Below, piece after piece: positions 35,520 through 44,200 of a DNA stretch of 64,000 bases (positions are counted from its first letter, which is position 1; each line of letters starts with the position of its first letter). This stretch comes from Xylanibacter ruminicola (lineage in GTDB: Bacteria; Bacteroidota; Bacteroidia; Bacteroidales; Bacteroidaceae). The DNA lies in contig NZ_FRBD01000007.1 of NCBI RefSeq assembly GCF_900142525.1, forward strand, positions 1 through 64,000, read 5' to 3'. The position numbers were made by a program, and so were the translations under genes. The notes under the pieces were generated by a model, which was not told where the DNA came from, made no database searches, and saw only the letters and a list, made by a program, of their open reading frames with translations.

Positions 35520-38123
35520 GTGATTTATCCAAATAACTTTGAGCGCAAGCTCGGATTCGATGAGATTAGAAAGCTCTTAAAGGCACGTTGCCAGAGCACT
35601 CTTGGGCAGGAGAAAGTAGATGAAATGGCTTTCTCTACCGATGCCGATGTTGTTAACGAATGGCTGGCGCAGGTACGCGAGTTCCGCCGACTGCAGGAGG
35701 AGCACGATGATTTTCCGCTACAGTACTTCTTTGATGTGCGCGAGAGCATAGCGCGCATACGCCTGGAAAACACCCATCTGGAAGAGGATGAGGTGTGGGA
35801 TCTGCGCCGCTCGCTGGAAACCATTGTGAATATTGTGCGCTATCTGGAGCGTGGTGCTGAAGAGACGGCTCAGGGCGATGTGAAGTATCCTTATCCGGCG
35901 CTGCATCGACTGACCGACGGCGTTGTAACCTTCCCTGCCATGCTGCGACGCATCGACTCGATACTGGATAAATTCGGCAAAATCAAGGATTCGGCCTCGA
36001 TGACGCTGGCTGGAATCCGCCACGACTTGGAAAAAACGCAGGGCTCCATCTCGCGTACATTATATACTATACTGCATGCTGCACAGCGCGACGGACTGGT
36101 GGACAGAGATGCCGCACCCGCTATGCGCGACGGCCGACTGGTGATACCCGTACAGCCGCAGCTGAAGCGCCGCATAAGCGGTATAGTGCACGATGAGAGT
36201 GCTACTGGTAAAACCGTGTTTATAGAGCCTACCGAGGTGGTAGAGGCCAACAACAAGGTGCGCCAGCTGGAGGCCGAAGAGCGCCGCGAGGTTATCCGCA
36301 TACTGACCGTATTTACAGATGAGGTACGCCCGTACGTGCGCGAGATAATCGATTCGTACCAACTGCTGGCACAGATAGACCTGATTCAGGCCAAGGCCGA
36401 GTGGGCCAAGCTTACCAGCGCCTTTGAACCCACCGTGAAGGCCGAGTCCGTAATCGATTGGATTCGTGCCGTCCACCCCCTGCTGCAGCTCTCGCTCGAG
36501 AAGAAGGGTGCAAGCGTTGTTCCTTTGGATATAACGCTTTCGAGGAGTGAGGAGGGAGGAGTGAGGAAAAAAGCCGGTAGGCTTCTTATTATCAGCGGTC
36601 CGAATGCCGGCGGTAAATCGGTGTGCCTGAAGACTGTGGGACTGCTGCAGTACATGCTGCAATGCGGACTGCCCATACCCATAGGCGATCGCTCTACCGT
36701 AGGTCTCTTCGAGAGCATCATGATTGATATCGGCGACGAGCAGAGCATAGAGAACGACCTCTCTACCTATTCGAGCCATCTGATGAACATGAAGCAGATG
36801 ATGCGCTCGGCCAATGAGCGTTCGCTACTGCTGATAGACGAGTTTGGTAGCGGTACCGAGCCCACCATCGGAGGTGCTATAGCCGAGGCCATGCTCAAGC
36901 AGTTCTGGAAGAAGAAAACCTTTGGTGTGATTACCACCCACTATCAGAATCTGAAGCACTTTGCCGAGGACCACGAAGGTGTGGTTAACGGCGCCATGCT
37001 GTACGACCGCCACGAGATGCAGGCCCTGTTCCAGCTCTCCATCGGGCAGCCAGGCTCTAGCTTTGCCATCGAGATAGCCCGCAAGACGGGCATACCCGAG
37101 GAGGTGATACGCGATGCCAGCGACATCGTAGGTCAGGACTATATTCAGAGCGATAAGTATCTGCAGGATATCGTGCGTGATAAGCGATACTGGGAGGGCA
37201 AGCGCCAGACCATTCATCAGCACGAGAAGAAGCTGGAGGCTACCGGCGAACGACTGGAAGCCGAACTGACCGAGATAGAACGCCAGCGCAAAGAGATACT
37301 ACGCAAGGCTAAGGAGGAGGCCGAAGAGATGCTGCGCGAGAGCAACAAGCGAATAGAAAACGCCATACGCGAGATACGTGAGCAGCAGGCCGAGAAAGAG
37401 CGCACCCGCAAGATACGTGAGGAGTTGGATGCCTTTAAGGAAGAGGTGGCCGAGATAGATACACGAGCTAACGACGAGGCTATAGCCCGCAAGATACGCC
37501 AGCTGCAGGAGCGCAAAGAGCGCCGCGAGAAGCGAAAGGCCGAAAAAGCCGAAAAAGCTGCTAGTGCCCCTGGCCGACTCGGCCAGGGAGAAACTAGCCC
37601 GGCTAGTATGACTAGTACTGCTAGTATTCCTTTAAAGCTAGGCGATACCGTGCGCATAAAGGGCTTAACATCGGTGGGCGTGGTTGATAGCATCGACGGT
37701 AAGATGGCCGTAGTTATCTTTGGCGGCATGAAAACCAAAATGCGCGCCGACCGCCTGGAGCATGCTGAAAAGCCCAAGACATCGACTACCAAAGCCGAAG
37801 AGCGCAACCAGAACATAGCAGGATCGTATGGCGTGGTATCGCGCGACACCCGCAATGTGATAGACAACCGCAAGCTGAACTTCAAGCAGGATATCGACGT
37901 GCGCGGCATGCGAGGCGACGAGGCCATCAATGCCATTACCTATTTTATAGACGATGCCATACTGGTGGGTGTATCGCGCGTACGCATACTGCATGGTACC
38001 GGTACGGGCATTCTGCGCCAGCTTATTCGCCAGTATCTGGCCACGATTCCAAACGTTACCCACTATCGCGATGAGCATGTGCAGTTTGGTGGCTCAGGTA
38101 TAACAGTTGTTGATTTAGAATAG
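35520..38123 (+). CDS. mutS2: Endonuclease MutS2
   Basis: MutS2 is an ATP-driven DNA-binding protein that suppresses recombination or acts on collided ribosomes. At 867 residues it has the lever/clamp region, the ATPase domain with Walker A GPNAGGKS (360-367), LLIDEFGSGTEP and TTHYQNLKHFAEDHEG, a long charged coiled-coil, a KOW-like segment and a C-terminal Smr domain (DVRGMRGDEAINAI ... RILHGTGTGILRQ). The GTG start gives MIYPNNFERKLGF, the usual family N-terminus. Two stretches look inserted: SRSEEGGVRKKAG just before Walker A and a palindrome-coded SAPGRLGQGETSPASM linker before the KOW segment. Confidence 0.94.
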   Translation: MIYPNNFERKLGFDEIRKLLKARCQSTLGQEKVDEMAFSTDADVVNEWLAQVREFRRLQEEHDDFPLQYFFDVRESIARIRLENTHLEEDEVWDLRRSLETIVNIVRYLERGAEETAQGDVKYPYPALHRLTDGVVTFPAMLRRIDSILDKFGKIKDSASMTLAGIRHDLEKTQGSISRTLYTILHAAQRDGLVDRDAAPAMRDGRLVIPVQPQLKRRISGIVHDESATGKTVFIEPTEVVEANNKVRQLEAEERREVIRILTVFTDEVRPYVREIIDSYQLLAQIDLIQAKAEWAKLTSAFEPTVKAESVIDWIRAVHPLLQLSLEKKGASVVPLDITLSRSEEGGVRKKAGRLLIISGPNAGGKSVCLKTVGLLQYMLQCGLPIPIGDRSTVGLFESIMIDIGDEQSIENDLSTYSSHLMNMKQMMRSANERSLLLIDEFGSGTEPTIGGAIAEAMLKQFWKKKTFGVITTHYQNLKHFAEDHEGVVNGAMLYDRHEMQALFQLSIGQPGSSFAIEIARKTGIPEEVIRDASDIVGQDYIQSDKYLQDIVRDKRYWEGKRQTIHQHEKKLEATGERLEAELTEIERQRKEILRKAKEEAEEMLRESNKRIENAIREIREQQAEKERTRKIREELDAFKEEVAEIDTRANDEAIARKIRQLQERKERREKRKAEKAEKAASAPGRLGQGETSPASMTSTASIPLKLGDTVRIKGLTSVGVVDSIDGKMAVVIFGGMKTKMRADRLEHAEKPKTSTTKAEERNQNIAGSYGVVSRDTRNVIDNRKLNFKQDIDVRGMRGDEAINAITYFIDDAILVGVSRVRILHGTGTGILRQLIRQYLATIPNVTHYRDEHVQFGGSGITVVDLE
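37561..37627. repeat. Palindrome cluster inside mutS2
   Basis: CCTGGCCGA-C-TCGGCCAGG (37569-37587) and ACTAGCC-C-GGCTAGT (37593-37607) lie side by side, followed by further CTAGT repeats. They keep the reading frame open and encode the serine/glycine-rich linker before the KOW-like segment. Confidence 0.75.
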
Positions 38124-38187
38124 AATTTGTTAAATAATTGATGTAAGTCAGTGTGCGTACACAATAAAAGTTAAAAGAACTTAACAT

Positions 38188-38220
38188 TTGAACCACCTAT
38201 AGGAATAATTCGTAACTTTG
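38188..38220 (+). promoter_or_regulatory. Promoter of the secreted transglycosylase-like gene
   Basis: TTG at 38188-38190 and TAACTTTG at 38213-38220, spacing 22. The leader of about 87 bases can form small hairpins (TCGACgcgaaGTCGA at 38230-38245 and GCGGtatCCGC at 38278-38288). Confidence 0.6.
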
Positions 38221-38312
38221 CACCCAGAAATCGACGCGAAGTCGACTGAATATGAAGATGAGATCTAAAGGATAACGCGGTATCCGCAAGGGGCCGCTTA
38301 AAGTATAGAGAT

Positions 38313-38753
38313 ATGATTCAATTTATTAAAAAGGCAGTCGTCCTGATGGCTCTTTTGCTGGTGAGCATAACGATTTCTGCAGGCGGAGATAGTTTAAAGA
38401 GCGCTACGACATCAGCTTTCGACTGGAATCCAGTAATGGATGCAATTATTCTTGTAGAGAGCGAAGGAAATCCCAATGCCGTGAGTGGAAACTCAGTAGG
38501 CGCGATGCAGATTACTCCGATTCTTGTAAAGGAATGTAACAATATTCTAGAGAAGCAGAAGAGTAATAAGCGCTACACGATGGCCGATCGCTACAGTGTA
38601 GAGAAATCGAAGGAGATGTTCCTGTTAATCCAAAAGTACTTTAACCCAGAGAACAACGTCGAGAAGGCTATACGTTCATGGAATGGAGGAGTTAAGTACA
38701 GTGTCAAGGCCACAAACAGGTACTATCGTAAGGTACTGGCCAAGATGAAGTAG
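38313..38753 (+). CDS. Secreted lytic transglycosylase-like protein
   Basis: A 146-residue protein with a signal peptide (IQFIKKAVVLMALLLVSITI ending near AGG) and a compact SLT-type domain. The catalytic glutamate region is DAIILVESEGNPNAVSGN, followed by SVGAMQITPILVKECN and RSWNGGVKYS. It is shorter than usual and lacks a binding domain. It probably cleaves peptidoglycan in the periplasm or outside the cell. Single-gene unit with its own promoter and terminator. Confidence 0.8.
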   Translation: MIQFIKKAVVLMALLLVSITISAGGDSLKSATTSAFDWNPVMDAIILVESEGNPNAVSGNSVGAMQITPILVKECNNILEKQKSNKRYTMADRYSVEKSKEMFLLIQKYFNPENNVEKAIRSWNGGVKYSVKATNRYYRKVLAKMK

Positions 38754-38766
38754 AAGGATCTTTTAA

Positions 38767-38811
38767 TCCGGTTGTCGAGGGTTCGAACCCCGACGACCGG
38801 AATATTTTTTT
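38767..38811 (+). terminator. Terminator built from a tRNA-like 3' end
   Basis: A long hairpin of about 15 base pairs (from TCCGGTTGTCG to CGACGACCGGA) has GGGTTCGAACCC at its tip, the sequence of a tRNA T-arm, and is followed by seven T residues. It ends the upstream gene; no complete tRNA can be folded here. Confidence 0.8.
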
Positions 38812-38832
38812 GTATTTGATCAAACGCATACG

Positions 38833-38858
38833 AAAAAAGCCCGACTTAATGTCGAGCT
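38833..38858 (-). terminator. Terminator of the initiator tRNA
   Basis: On the minus strand AGCTCGAC (38851-38858) pairs with GTCGGGCT (38838-38845) around ATTAA, with a T-tract over 38833-38837. Confidence 0.85.
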
Positions 38859-38869
38859 TTCTTCATTAG

Positions 38870-38942
38870 TTGCGGAGGCAGGATTCGAACGTGCGACCTC
38901 CAGGTTATGAGCCTGGCGAGCTACCAACTGCTCCACTCCGCG
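38870..38942 (-). tRNA. Initiator tRNA-Met(CAU)
   Basis: The minus strand folds to a 73-base tRNA with anticodon CAT in loop CTCATAA. Initiator features are the unpaired C1-A72 at the acceptor end and A11-U24 in the D-stem. The anticodon stem reads CCAGG/CCTGG, so position 29-41 is A-U where most initiators have G-C. CCA is not encoded. Confidence 0.94.
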
Positions 38943-38989
38943 ATGTTAAATTTTCGCTGCAAATCAGGGCGTTTCCTGTTTTGCGGGTG

Positions 38990-39020
38990 CAAAGGTACGA
39001 ACATTTTTTGAATTGACCAA
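38990..39020 (-). promoter_or_regulatory. Promoter of the initiator tRNA
   Basis: Minus-strand TACCTTTG at 38990-38997 and TTG at 39018-39020, spacing 20. Confidence 0.75.
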
Positions 39021-39078
39021 ATATTTGGGCGATTTTTTTATAAATTTGTTGTTTTTGTAACTTTTTTGCCCGTTTTTC

Positions 39079-39109
39079 TTGTGTATTTAAAAGAAATACC
39101 TTACTTTTG
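39079..39109 (+). promoter_or_regulatory. Promoter of the tetR-fabG unit
   Basis: TTG at 39079-39081 and TACTTTTG at 39102-39109, spacing 20. Confidence 0.7.
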
Positions 39110-39156
39110 CACATCATATTAATGTGTGCAATTTTTAAAAATAGAAGAAAACAGTC

Positions 39157-39750
39157 ATGTCGATTTCGAAAACAAGACAAAAACTGGTTGATGTAGCCCG
39201 ACAGTTATTCGCTAAGAATGGACTGGAGAATACGACGATGAATGATATTGCCCTGCAGTCGGGTAAGGGTCGCCGTACGCTATATACCTATTTTAAATCT
39301 AAAGAGGAAATCTATTATGCCGTTATCGAAAGCGAGCTTGAGCGACTGAGCGATAAGCTAGACGAGGTGGCAGCCCGAAAAATCCGTCCGCAGGATAAGA
39401 TTATCGAGCTTATCTACACCCATCTGAGCATGATTCGCGAAACCGTGGTTCGTAATGGTAATCTGCGCGCCGAGTTCTTCCGTAATATCTGGATGGTAGA
39501 GAAAGTGCGCCGCCACTTTGACGATGCCGAGATAGAGCTGTTTCGCAAGGTGTATGCCGAAGGAAAGGAAGTCGGCGAGTTCGACATAGATAATGTAGAT
39601 CTGGTGGCCGACATTACCCACTACTGTATCAAGGGCCTCGAAGTACCTTATATATATGGACGTATTGCCCACGGTATGAAAGAGGAGGATACCAAGCCGC
39701 AGGTGGCCAAGGTGGTTTACGGTGCGCTGGGAAAACTGCAGCGCAGGTAA
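39157..39750 (+). CDS. TetR/AcrR-family transcriptional regulator
   Basis: A 197-residue regulator with an N-terminal TetR helix-turn-helix (ARQLFAKNGLENTTMNDIAL then GKGRRTLYTYFKSKEEIYYA) and a helical ligand-binding C-terminus. It lies 53 bases before fabG on the same strand. This linkage, common in Bacteroidota, suggests a response to fatty-acid or acyl-CoA status; the ligand is not known. Confidence 0.9.
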   Translation: MSISKTRQKLVDVARQLFAKNGLENTTMNDIALQSGKGRRTLYTYFKSKEEIYYAVIESELERLSDKLDEVAARKIRPQDKIIELIYTHLSMIRETVVRNGNLRAEFFRNIWMVEKVRRHFDDAEIELFRKVYAEGKEVGEFDIDNVDLVADITHYCIKGLEVPYIYGRIAHGMKEEDTKPQVAKVVYGALGKLQRR

Positions 39751-39803
39751 ATATGACAGATGACAAATGACAGTTATTAATTTAAATAAAGAATTTAAGA
39801 ATT

Positions 39804-40541
39804 ATGGGATTATTAAGTGGTAAGACAGCGCTGATTACAGGTGCTGCACGCGGTATCGGAAAGGCTATCGCACTGAAGTATGCCTCAGAGGGCTGTAACA
39901 TCGCATTCACCGACCTCAACATCTGCGAGGAGACTGAGCAGGAGATTGCAGCACTCGGTGTAAAGGCTAAGAGCTACGCCAGCAACGCTGCCGATTTTGC
40001 TCAGACCGAGGAGGTTGTAAAGGCTGTGAAAGAGGAGTTCGGTTCAATCGATATTCTGGTTAACAATGCTGGTATCACTAAGGATGGCCTGATGCTGCGC
40101 ATGACCGAGCAGCAGTGGGATGCCGTAATCGCAGTAAACCTGAAGTCGGCCTTCAACTTTATCCATGCTTGTGTGCCCGTTATGATGCGTCAGCGTGGCG
40201 GTTCTATCATCAACATGGCATCGGTAGTAGGTGTTCACGGTAACGCCGGTCAGGCTAACTATGCTGCCTCAAAGGCTGGACTCATTGCTCTGGCTAAGAG
40301 TATCGCTCAGGAGATGGGACCAAAGGGTATCCGTGCCAACGCTATCGCTCCTGGATTCATCGAGACTGCCATGACTGCAGCTCTGCCCGAGGATATCCGC
40401 AAGGAGTGGTGCAATAAGATTCCTCTGCGCCGTGGCGGTCAGGTTGAGGATATCGCTAACGTGGCTACCTTCCTGGCTTCAGACATGTCTAGCTACGTAA
40501 GCGGACAGGTTATCCAGGTAGATGGTGGTATGAACATGTAG
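39804..40541 (+). CDS. fabG: 3-oxoacyl-[acyl-carrier-protein] reductase
   Basis: FabG reduces beta-ketoacyl-ACP with NADPH in fatty-acid elongation. The 245-residue short-chain dehydrogenase has the cofactor loop ALITGAARGIGKAIALKYA, the NNAG motif in DILVNNAGITKDGLML, catalytic serine in SIINMASVVGVHG and the YxxxK in NYAASKAGLIALAKSI. The ending VSGQVIQVDGGMNM is typical of FabG. Confidence 0.92.
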   Translation: MGLLSGKTALITGAARGIGKAIALKYASEGCNIAFTDLNICEETEQEIAALGVKAKSYASNAADFAQTEEVVKAVKEEFGSIDILVNNAGITKDGLMLRMTEQQWDAVIAVNLKSAFNFIHACVPVMMRQRGGSIINMASVVGVHGNAGQANYAASKAGLIALAKSIAQEMGPKGIRANAIAPGFIETAMTAALPEDIRKEWCNKIPLRRGGQVEDIANVATFLASDMSSYVSGQVIQVDGGMNM

Positions 40542-40543
40542 TT

Positions 40544-40575
40544 CATTGAACATTGATTATTGAACATTGAACATT
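40544..40575. repeat. ATTGAACATTGA repeats before the pseudouridine synthase
   Basis: Three partial copies of ATTGAACATT fill the fabG-rluA gap. Similar TTTAATG/TTCAATG runs occur at 29868-29886 and 63251-63277. Confidence 0.6.
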
Positions 40576-41247
40576 ATGGAAGTCGTTTACGAAGACAACC
40601 ATATTATCATAGTAAACAAACAGAGTGGGGAGATCGTACAGGGTGATAAAACTGGCGATCGCCCCCTTTCTGATATAGTGAAAGACTATATCAAGGAAAA
40701 GTACGCCAAGCCGGGAGCCGTTTTTCTAGGGGTGGTGCACCGTTTAGACCGTCCTGTTTCCGGACTCGTAGTCTTTGCCCGCACATCGAAAGCACTGACC
40801 CGACTCAACAAAATGTTTGCCGAGGGCCAAGTGCACAAAACCTATTGGGCAATAGTTAAAAATAGGCCCAAAGCACCCGAAGGTACGCTTGAGAACTGGC
40901 TGGTGCGCAATGAGAAGCAAAACAAAAGCTACGCATACGATAAAGAGCGGCCCAATGCCAAGAAAGCCATCTTGAAGTATCGCACGATTGGACATACCGA
41001 CAACTACAGCGTGCTCGAAGTAAACCTGATGACCGGACGTCACCATCAGATACGATGCCAGCTGGCCGCTATGGGCTGTCCCATCAAGGGCGACCTGAAG
41101 TATGGCGCGCCCCGCAGCAATCCCGACGGCAGTATCTCGTTGATGTCGCGCAGAGTAGAGTTTGTGCATCCGGTATCGAAAGAAACCATCATTGTCGAAG
41201 CCCCACTGCCTAACGACCCGTTGTGGCAGGCTGCGGCTAACAGATAG
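40576..41247 (+). CDS. RluA-family pseudouridine synthase
   Basis: A 223-residue RNA-modifying enzyme. The catalytic aspartate is in GVVHRLDRPVSGLVVFA, the HRLDxxxSG motif of the RluA family. No S4 domain precedes it. Other motifs are VYEDNHIIIVNKQSGEIVQG and NLMTGRHHQIRCQLAAMG. The ATG at 40576 is chosen because the upstream TTG lies in a TTGAACATTGA repeat. It is followed three bases later by tamB. Confidence 0.88.
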   Translation: MEVVYEDNHIIIVNKQSGEIVQGDKTGDRPLSDIVKDYIKEKYAKPGAVFLGVVHRLDRPVSGLVVFARTSKALTRLNKMFAEGQVHKTYWAIVKNRPKAPEGTLENWLVRNEKQNKSYAYDKERPNAKKAILKYRTIGHTDNYSVLEVNLMTGRHHQIRCQLAAMGCPIKGDLKYGAPRSNPDGSISLMSRRVEFVHPVSKETIIVEAPLPNDPLWQAAANR

Positions 41248-41250
41248 GAA

Positions 41251-44200
41251 ATGAAAAAAACACTGAAGTGGTTGGGTATTGCGGCCATAACGCCCATACT
41301 GCTTATTCTTATACTGGCCGTACTTCTGTATTTACCACCCGTGCAAAACTGGGCGGTAAAGAAGGTAGCATCTATCGCCTCAGAAAAAACAGGCATGCAG
41401 ATTACCATAGAGCATGTGAACCTGGAATTTCCGTTAGACCTTGGCATCGAGGGCTTCCGTGCATTACATCCGCGCTCGGCTTCGCCGCTTGGCTCGTCCA
41501 AGAACGACTCTATCCCCCAACTGCAGGATACCATTGCCGATGTGCGGAAAATGGTGTGCGATGTGCAGCTGCTGCCACTACTTGAAAAACGTGTGGTTAT
41601 CGACGAACTGTCGATGACTCAGGCTAAGATTAACACCAATGGTTTTATCGGCGACCTGCGCGTAAAAGGTGAGCTGCAGGAACTATGGCTTTCGTCGCGC
41701 GGCATCGACCTCGATAAGGAAACCGTAGAGGTGAACGGCGCCCGACTCTCAGAAGCCCGACTGGATATCGCACTCAGCGATACAGCGGCTGTAGACACCA
41801 CGGAATCAACAGCTAAATGGATAGTGAATGCTGATTCGGTGAGTATCCTGAAGAGCAATCTGATGGTTCATCTGCCAGGCGATACGCTGAATGCTCAGGC
41901 CTATATGGGTAGGGCAGTGGCTCGCACGGTGCTGGCCGACCTGGGCCATAATATATATAAGGTGGAAAGTCTGGACTGGACCGACGGCCGACTGAAATAC
42001 GACAACCGCTTCGAACCCGAGACCGACGGACTGGACTACAACCATCTGTCGCTGACCGATATCAACCTGCGCGTAGATTCGATAGAATACATCGACCCTA
42101 ACACATCGCTTATCATCAGGAGCCTGCAGGCCAAGGAGAAGAGCGGACTGCAAATCAGTAATCTGATGGCTAAGATTACGATGGATGATAAGCGCCTGAT
42201 GATACCCACACTGAAGCTGAAAACCCCTGATACTGACATAGAAACCGAACTGGCCATGGACTTCAATACCTTCGACGAACTGAATCCAGGAGCCATGCGT
42301 TTCCGTATGAATGCACAGATAGGTAAGCAAGACCTGATGCGCTTTATGGGCGACATGCCGCAGGCCTTCGTTAAAAACTATCCTAACCACCCCATCAGTA
42401 TCAAAGGCTCTATCAACGGCAACATGCAGCACATGGCCTTTACAGGGCTCGACATACATCTGCCAACGGCATTCCGAATGACTGCCACCGGTACGGCCGA
42501 CAACGTGACCGATATGGCCCGCATGCAGGCAGATATCAAAATGAGTGCCCGTGCAGAGAACATCAACTTTACACTAGGGCTGGCCGACCCCGCACTGATG
42601 CGTAACTACCGCATACCTAACGGATTGCAGGTAGACGGAACGCTGAAGGCCAACGGCACGCGCTACCAAACCAACCTGATAGCTCGCGAGGGTGCTGGAA
42701 CGGTTAAGTTTAAAGGCGGCGCCAGCATTCCGCTCAATGCTAAGGGCGATCTGGTAACCGAGGCTATGACTTACGATGCCGATATCAGCATCAACCGCCT
42801 GAACCTGCATCACTTTATGCCTCGCGACTCTATCTACACCTTTACTGCCGATGTGAAGGCTAAGGGTTATGGTACCGACTTCCTGTCGAACAAGAGCCGA
42901 CTGACTGCCGACGCTAAAGTGCATCAGCTGCAATACGGTAGGCAGAACCTGAAGAACATCACAGCCCAGGCTACTCTGGCTAACGGCCATGCACTGGCAT
43001 CGATAGTGGGCCACAACGAGCTGTTGAACGGTACCATTGGTGTAGATGCCCTGCTGAACACCAAGAAACTCATGGCCACCATCAGTGCCGACCTGGATAA
43101 GGCCGACCTGTACCGTATGCGACTGGTAGAAAAGCCATTGGCTATCGGACTGTGCGGTTCGGTTGATGTGGTGTCGGACATGAAACTCACGCATAAGGTA
43201 ACCGGACTGGTAGATGAGATTTACATCACCGGACAGAAGAGTACACTGCGTCCTGACTTTATCGGATTGCATATCAATACCAATCTCGACACCGTTATCT
43301 TCCGCATGCAGAGCGGCGACTTCATTGTGAAACTGGATGCCAGCGGAAACTACGAGCGCTTGTTGAACAAGCTGACTATTCTGGGCGATTCGGTGATGGC
43401 ACAGATGGACAAGCGTATTATCGACCAGTCTGCCATCAAGCGTCTGCTGCCCGAGATGAAGGTACATATCGAGAGTAAGCGCGATAACCCGATAGCCAAC
43501 CTGATGCAGGTGCTCGACATACAGTTCAAGGAGATGATGCTCGATGTGGCTACATCGCCCCAAACGGGTATCAATGGTAAGAGCTATCTCTACTCGCTGA
43601 TTTACGATAGTACGCGCATAGACACCATCAGGCTGAACCTGACGCAGAAGGGCGACCGACTGACATATCAGGGACAGGTGCGTAATAACAAGCGCAATCC
43701 GCAGTTTGTATTCAATGCCTTGTTCGATGGTACCATCCATCAGCACGGTGCACTGGCAGGCTTGCGATATTATGATGATAAAGACCGACTGGGAGTACGC
43801 TTAGGTGCTACTGCCGAAATGGAAAGCGATGGCATACGCTTCAGGCTGCTGCCCGAGCGCCCCACCATCGGATATAAGGTGTTCAACCTGAACAAGGATA
43901 ACTATCTGTTTATGGGCCGTAACAAGCGCTTACAGGCCAAGGTTGACCTGATAGCCGACGATAAGACCGGTATCAAACTGTATACCGAGAATCAGGATTC
44001 TACCATGCTGCAGGATATCACCATGAGTATCAACAGGCTGGATCTCGGTGAGTTGACATCTGTAATTCCATATCTGCCCCGCATTACCGGAAAGCTGAAC
44101 GGCGACTACCATATACTGCAGGACCGCAACGAGAATATATCAGTAGCAGCGGATATGTCGGTACATCAGATGACCTACGAGGGTTCGCCCATAGGTAACA

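Noticed and set aside
38767-38801. Possible tRNA gene because of GGTTCGAACC
   Set aside because: No D-arm or anticodon arm can be folded upstream; the sequence is a single hairpin with a T-tract.
42574-43746. 390-codon leftward open frame inside tamB
   Set aside because: It is a frame shadow of tamB with histidine- and leucine-rich composition typical of antisense reading.
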